From JBLHUT01 sp047629975 (GTDB lineage Bacteria > Pseudomonadota > Alphaproteobacteria > Rhodobacterales > Rhodobacteraceae), in NCBI GenBank assembly GCA_047629975.1, contig JBLHUT010000118.1, forward strand, positions 1 through 10,379: 10,379 bases of DNA, given 5' to 3'. The notes under the pieces are model-generated. The model was not told where the DNA came from. It saw only the letters and a program-made list of their open reading frames with translations, and ran no database searches. Shown piece after piece: positions 7,834 through 10,379 of the stretch (the stretch's first letter is position 1; every line of letters begins with the position of its first letter). A program made the position numbers and the translations under genes.

Positions 7834-8213
7834 TCGGCTGCAGGCAACGGAGGATGGCGGGAAACGAAGTGGCCTTTGATTGCCTGTGGCCATTCGCGGT
7901 ACGGCACCTGCCCTTTTTCGCTTGCGGCATGCAAGACCGCATAGGTGACAATACCCGTTGCGGCATCCGGTTCGGGGTCGAACCGGCCCAGCGTATAAGA
8001 CAGCTTGCCCACCGATTGCAGTGTCACATTGCAAGCCTGATTGCAGCCCATCAAGCACGAATGCCGCCGCACGCGCACGTCGGTTGCCCCCGGTTGCGCG
8101 CCCAGCGCAGCTTCGACCAGTTCCGCCAGAGCCTCTCCGTCAGTCCGCCCAGAGGTGGCAGCCTCCCACCCTTCCCGTTTGCAGGTGTCACAAATCGTTA
8201 TCCACGTCGTCAT
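7830..8213 (-). CDS. DUF1636 family predicted metal-binding protein
   Basis: A small cytoplasmic protein of unknown function (127 residues from this start). It carries five cysteines in two groups, ICDTC (C8, C11) and SCLMGCNQAC (C53, C57, C61). The C-x2-C plus C-x3-C-x3-C arrangement resembles the thioredoxin-like [2Fe-2S] ferredoxin fold and suggests a bound metal or cluster. I recall the family as frequent beside cobalamin genes of alphaproteobacteria. Here it is the first gene of a translationally coupled operon with cobC and cbiB. Two ATGs are possible: 8222 (adds MST) and 8213. The GGAG at the complement of 8224-8227 is only 1 base from the 8222 ATG but 10 from 8213, so 8213 is preferred; 8222 remains possible. 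A role in cobalt handling or in a redox step of B12 synthesis is inference from context only. Confidence 0.88.
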   Translation of the reverse strand: MTTWITICDTCKREGWEAATSGRTDGEALAELVEAALGAQPGATDVRVRRHSCLMGCNQACNVTLQSVGKLSYTLGRFDPEPDAATGIVTYAVLHAASEKGQVPYREWPQAIKGHFVSRHPPLPAAE

Positions 8214-8373
8214 CGTGCTCATTCTCCGTCAATTCGAGCGGATGTATGCCAGTTTTGGCTTTGACTTAAAGTCTTAACTTTTGATTGATATTTGTTAACC
8301 CATGATGAACCGAACTGGTGCATTGATTGGCTTTGAAATGCGCGTTACGGCGAACAATCGGCAAGAGCATGAT
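8214..8373. promoter_or_regulatory. AT-rich divergent promoter region of the cobalamin operon and receiver gene
   Basis: The gap between the divergent DUF1636 and receiver-like genes is AT-rich at 8255-8300, unlike the GC-rich surroundings. It holds TTGACT (8261-8266, possible plus-strand -35) with a weak ATTGAT at 8284-8289 (17-base spacer). It also holds an 11-base perfect palindrome GACTTAAAGTC (8263-8273) and an inverted repeat TTAAC-N15-GTTAA (8274-8278, 8294-8298). On the minus strand only weak -35/-10 pairs are seen toward DUF1636. The leader to DUF1636 is too short for a cobalamin riboswitch, and I see no such motif. The open frame from 8302 to 8373 in front of the receiver gene lacks a ribosome binding site and is taken as leader. 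Confidence 0.45.
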
Positions 8374-8778
8374 ATGAAAGTCCTCATCGTAGAGAGCGAC
8401 CCCAACCTCGGACTTATCTGGAAGCGGCATCTCAAGCGGTTTGGCCACGCCGTCGAGTTGGCCTATAGTCAGGATGGCGCCGTTCTGGCGCTTCAGAAGA
8501 TTGCCGTCGATATGGTCATTCTGAACCTCGTGCTGGATCACGGAAGCGCCTTTGCAGTCTCGGACATCATCAGTTACCGATATCCGAAGGCAAAAGTGAT
8601 TTTTGTAACCGACACAAGCTTCTTTTCCGACGGGTCAATTTTCAAACTGGCGCCGAATGCCTGCGCCTTTTTGCGAACCCAGACGCCCCCCGAGGATCTT
8701 GCCGCGATGGTCGAGCATTTCGGCTCCGCAGCTATGATGCAGCCGACACCGGCGGAACACGCACCGGTGCCAATCTGA
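8374..8778 (+). CDS. Stand-alone receiver-domain-like protein with Asn at the phosphoacceptor site
   Basis: A 134-residue CheY-like protein with no output domain. The beta1 strand and acidic pocket appear as MKVLIVESDPNLG (1-13). The strand that normally ends in the phosphoacceptor Asp reads MVILNLVLDHGSAF (47-60), so N51 stands where the Asp is expected. FVTDTSFF (77-84) provides the conserved Thr (T79). The usual Lys before the last cis-Pro is missing: AFLRTQTPPEDL (98-109) has no Lys. Phosphorylation by a histidine kinase is therefore doubtful, and it may work as a pseudo-receiver through protein contacts. The C-terminal 20 residues are Pro/Ala-rich. The start at 8374 is chosen because receivers begin there and AAGAG (8363-8367) lies 6 bases upstream; in-frame ATGs at 8302, 8305 and 8338 would add an unrelated N-terminus and lack a ribosome binding site. 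I recall similar short proteins in Rhodobacterales, but no partner is visible here. Confidence 0.82.
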   Translation: MKVLIVESDPNLGLIWKRHLKRFGHAVELAYSQDGAVLALQKIAVDMVILNLVLDHGSAFAVSDIISYRYPKAKVIFVTDTSFFSDGSIFKLAPNACAFLRTQTPPEDLAAMVEHFGSAAMMQPTPAEHAPVPI

Positions 8779-8781
8779 TCA

Positions 8782-8815
8782 GGCAGAATCGATTCGATAT
8801 TGATTCGATTCTGCC
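8782..8815. terminator. Inverted repeat between convergent receiver and reductase genes, probable bidirectional terminator
   Basis: A perfect 11-bp inverted repeat, GGCAGAATCGA (8782-8792) and TCGATTCTGCC (8805-8815), encloses a 12-base AT-rich loop. It begins 4 bases after the receiver stop and ends 7 bases before the reductase stop, so it serves both converging genes. No T-tract follows. GAATCGATTC inside the left arm (8786-8795) is itself palindromic. Confidence 0.6.
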
Positions 8816-8821
8816 CACGCC

Positions 8822-9784
8822 TTATCTGCCGTGCGGCGCATTCCAGTCCAGCACGGGGTTTATCGGGATAATCCGGTGTGGATTGATCGATTCGTGACTG
8901 AAATGATAGTGTCGCACGATGTGATCCATATTCACCGTGCTCGCGATGCCGGGCATCTGGTACAAATCACGGGTGTAAGCCCACAGATTTGGATAATCGA
9001 CCAGCCGCTTGCGGTTACATTTGAAATGCAGATGATAGACCATATCGAACCGCACAAGCGTCGGAAACAGCCGCCAGTCCGCCTCGGTCAGAGCCGCCCC
9101 CATCAGATAGCGATTTGAGGACAAGCGTGTTTCGAGCCACTCCATCGTATCGAACAATTCCGATACAGCCGCATCATAGGCCGCCTGACTTGTCGCAAAA
9201 CCGGATTTGTAGACGCCGTTGTTGAGCGTGTGATAAACCCGATCATTGACCTCTTCGATCTCGGTCTGGCGTGCCAAGGGCCAGTAATCCTGCGTGTTGC
9301 CGGTGATACCGTCAAAGGCGCTGTTGAACATCCGGATGATCTCGGACGATTCGTTGCTGACAATTGTCGCCTGATGTTTGTCCCACAAAACCGGCACCGT
9401 CGCGCGGCCCGACATCGCAGGGTCGGCTTTGGCATAGACTTCGTGAATATAGCGCATACCAAACAAGTCGTCGCCTGTGGTTCCCGGATAGCCCCCTGTC
9501 AGGGCCCAGCCGTTGTCCAGCATATCGGGATCGACGACAGAGACCGAGATATGCTCCTCCAACCCCTTGAGCACACGAAAGATAAGCGTCCTGTGCGCCC
9601 ATGGGCAAGCATAGCTGACATAAAGATGATAGCGACCGCTTTGCGCCTTGAAACCCGCCACACCAGAGGGGCCTGCGGCACCGTCGGCTGTGATCCAGTT
9701 GCGAAACCCTGCATCGGGGCGCACGAAGGCACCGTCGGTTGCTAGTTGATCCTTGCTCCACACGCCCTCGACCAATCGTCCCAT
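8822..9784 (-). CDS. Glutathionyl-hydroquinone reductase (Xi-class glutathione transferase)
   Basis: A cytoplasmic thiol transferase of the YqjG/ECM4/PcpF family that reduces glutathionyl-hydroquinones, using a cysteine and glutathione, and so recycles quinones trapped as glutathione adducts. It has 320 residues, normal for the family. It opens with the family N-terminus (MGRLVEGVW, FRNWI at 27-31, FKAQSGRYHLYVSYACPWAHRT at 45-66), where C60 in CPWAHRT is the catalytic residue. The thioredoxin-like domain continues to VPVLWD (130-135) and the glutathione-site NESSEII (144-150). The helical C-terminal domain includes EADWRLFPTLVRFD and ends with INPHRIIPINPVLDW, both family hallmarks. The start is ATG at 9784: AAGGAG (complement of 9791-9796) lies 6 bases upstream. 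An in-frame ATG at 9814 would add ten residues and place that site inside the gene. Its substrate here is unknown; no quinone-degradation gene is adjacent. Confidence 0.94.
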   Translation of the reverse strand: MGRLVEGVWSKDQLATDGAFVRPDAGFRNWITADGAAGPSGVAGFKAQSGRYHLYVSYACPWAHRTLIFRVLKGLEEHISVSVVDPDMLDNGWALTGGYPGTTGDDLFGMRYIHEVYAKADPAMSGRATVPVLWDKHQATIVSNESSEIIRMFNSAFDGITGNTQDYWPLARQTEIEEVNDRVYHTLNNGVYKSGFATSQAAYDAAVSELFDTMEWLETRLSSNRYLMGAALTEADWRLFPTLVRFDMVYHLHFKCNRKRLVDYPNLWAYTRDLYQMPGIASTVNMDHIVRHYHFSHESINPHRIIPINPVLDWNAPHGR

Positions 9785-9858
9785 GGCACGCTCCTTTGCT
9801 TGATCAAAATCCAAGAGCCATCATTAGACCCTCAGACCCGAAGTGACCACAGCAGCCT

Positions 9859-9885
9859 GTGCACGCTGCCCGTGCACCGATGCAC
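9859..9885. promoter_or_regulatory. Clustered GTGCAC half-sites, candidate operator
   Basis: GTGCAC occurs at 9859-9864 and 9872-9877, and TGCAC at 9881-9885. The last two form a perfect inverted repeat GTGCA-CCGA-TGCAC (9872-9885); the first two form GTGCAC-N7-GTGCAC, which is symmetric as well because the hexamer is a palindrome. The cluster lies 75-101 bases upstream of the reductase start and about 355 bases before the CbiX-like gene. It could bind a dimeric regulator or fold into a hairpin; no regulator is encoded in the window. Confidence 0.35.
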
Positions 9886-9911
9886 AATTCCGTTGAAATT
9901 ACGCAATTGTG
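9883..9911. promoter_or_regulatory. Inverted repeat CACAATT-N15-AATTGTG, candidate operator
   Basis: Perfect 7-bp arms at 9883-9889 and 9905-9911, separated by 15 bases, give a centre-to-centre distance of 22 bases, about two helical turns. The left arm shares bases with the GTGCAC cluster. It lies about 100-127 bases upstream of the reductase start. Confidence 0.3.
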
Positions 9912-10199
9912 ACCTCTTGTCGTCCAATGGCCTGCCACGCGGCGAAAACAACGCCCCTCGTGTCGCCTGCCACCCCTGTGCGTCGCTTTCGAATTGCGCC
10001 AAACAAGCCCACCGCCTATATCGTGCCACGACGACGCCTTTGACGGGGGCCAGAACGATTGGCAAGCAAGGGTCGACCCAGTTCGGGGGCCCGATCTTGC
10101 AGCGTCCAAAAGTGCAGGTGCCCCTGAAACGGGTTGCCTGCCGCCCCTCATTGAATGCGGCACGCGCCACCAAAACGACAACCGGCCTGAAAACCGGCC

Positions 10200-10205
10200 T
10201 ATAAT
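10200..10205 (+). promoter_or_regulatory. Possible -10 element upstream of the CbiX-like gene
   Basis: A perfect TATAAT lies 35 bases upstream of the ATG at 10240. The best -35 match is ACGACA at 10175-10180 (4 of 6) with a long 19-base spacer, so it would need an activator or may be chance. If real, the leader is under 30 bases and leaves no room for a riboswitch. Confidence 0.35.
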
Positions 10206-10239
10206 TTGCGACTGACATAGCCCTTGAAGGAGCGCCCTT

Positions 10240-10379
10240 ATGACCTCAGACACCCCCAAAGCGTCTCCAAAGACCGGCGTCATGATTTGCGGCCACGGGT
10301 CCCGGTCAAAAGCGGCCGTGGACGAATTCGCCATTCTTGCCGAAAAGCTGCCTGCCTATCTGCCCCCGGAATGGGAAGT
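10240..10379 (+). CDS. CbiX-like sirohydrochlorin/cobalt chelatase family protein (3' end cut by window)
   Basis: Only the first 46 residues are present. After a 12-residue polar leader, GVMICGHGSRSKAAVDEF (13-30) matches the N-terminal strand of the CbiX/SirB class II chelatases, in which the His of GHGSR (H19) helps bind and insert the metal. CbiX-type proteins insert cobalt into sirohydrochlorin in B12 synthesis; family members also insert iron or nickel. The ATG at 10240 is supported by AAGGAG at 10227-10232, 7 bases upstream. With the late cobalamin genes 2-4 kb away, a B12 role is likely, but the partial sequence cannot decide between a true chelatase and a paralogue. Confidence 0.8.
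   Translation, partial: MTSDTPKASPKTGVMICGHGSRSKAAVDEFAILAEKLPAYLPPEWE

Larger units (their letters stand above)
9785..10239. other. 455-base non-coding gap between divergent reductase and CbiX-like genes
   Basis: Open frames exist here on both strands (for example 9832-10218 minus and 9994-10215 plus), but none gives a recognisable protein or a convincing start, so I treat the gap as non-coding. It is long for a divergent promoter region. It contains GTGCAC half-sites and inverted repeats at 9859-9911, a small hairpin at 10114-10141 (GCAGG/CCTGC), a direct repeat AACCGGCCT at 10180-10188 and 10192-10200, and a TATAAT at 10200-10205. I looked for cobalamin riboswitch boxes on both strands and found none convincing. 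A small RNA or leader element cannot be excluded. Confidence 0.5.

Noticed and set aside
7834..8058. An N-terminal extension of the cobC frame to a 393-residue protein
   Set aside because: The extra sequence lies wholly inside the DUF1636 gene in another frame, has no family similarity, and the ATGA overlap at 7830-7833 explains the start at 7833.
8266..8298. A CtrA binding site in the AT-rich divergent region
   Set aside because: TTAA and TTAAC elements are present, but the spacings (4 bases, and 16 or more) do not match the TTAA-N7-TTAAC arrangement.
8302..8373. A 24-residue N-terminal extension of the receiver-like protein
   Set aside because: No ribosome binding site precedes the ATGs at 8302, 8305 or 8338, and receiver domains begin at the beta1 strand encoded from 8374.
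9832..10218. A 128-residue minus-strand open frame in the long gap
   Set aside because: The product is Arg- and Cys-rich with no family resemblance, and no Shine-Dalgarno is evident; it would also cross the repeat cluster. Kept as non-coding, though a short real gene cannot be wholly excluded.
9840..10239. A cobalamin riboswitch in front of the CbiX-like gene
   Set aside because: Stretches such as GTTGCCTGCCGCC near 10133 look faintly like the B12 box, but the GCCACTG and GCAACTGT elements and the ordered stems are absent on both strands.
9804..10334. A 176-residue minus-strand open frame across the gap before the CbiX-like gene
   Set aside because: It overlaps the well-supported CbiX-like start and the reductase ribosome binding site region, and the protein has no recognisable features.

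Overview
The window looks like ordinary chromosomal DNA from an alphaproteobacterium of the order Rhodobacterales (Roseobacter type). The evidence is GC-rich coding sequence, an alphaproteobacterial form of SMC, a cobalamin late-pathway cluster containing a DUF1636 gene, and a small stand-alone receiver protein of a type I recall from this group. The order-level assignment is an inference from protein character and gene content; no marker gene was searched. I see no rRNA, tRNA, insertion sequence, phage gene or CRISPR array.

Layout: (1) 1-878, plus strand, the 3' part of a membrane fatty acid desaturase with all three histidine boxes. (2) 1043-4498, plus strand, a complete SMC chromosome-segregation ATPase with a TTG start and a hinge region that does not look canonical. 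(3) 4499-4691, a hairpin-rich gap between convergent genes. (4) 4692-5864, minus strand, a periplasmic MltB-type lytic transglycosylase with a C-terminal peptidoglycan-binding domain. (5) 5966-8213, minus strand, a tight three-gene cobalamin operon transcribed as DUF1636 metal-binding protein, CobC-like threonine-phosphate decarboxylase, then CbiB-type adenosylcobinamide-phosphate synthase; both junctions are 4-base ATGA overlaps. (6) 8214-8373, an AT-rich divergent promoter region. (7) 8374-8778, plus strand, a small stand-alone receiver-like protein in which the phosphoacceptor aspartate is replaced by asparagine. (8) 8782-8815, a perfect 11-bp inverted repeat between convergent genes. (9) 8822-9784, minus strand, a glutathionyl-hydroquinone reductase. 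(10) 9785-10239, a 455-base non-coding gap with operator-like inverted repeats. (11) 10240 to the window end, plus strand, the 5' end of a CbiX-like chelatase gene, which suggests that more corrin-ring genes lie beyond.

Functionally, cobC and cbiB together make and attach the aminopropanol arm of cobalamin. The CbiX-like gene at the edge would act at metal insertion or an early ring step, so B12 genes lie on both sides of the receiver and reductase genes. I see no cobalamin riboswitch in front of either B12 unit. No clearly novel multi-gene system is visible. The best second looks are the degenerate receiver, the DUF1636 protein locked into the cobC-cbiB operon, the divergent SMC hinge, and the repeat cluster upstream of the reductase.
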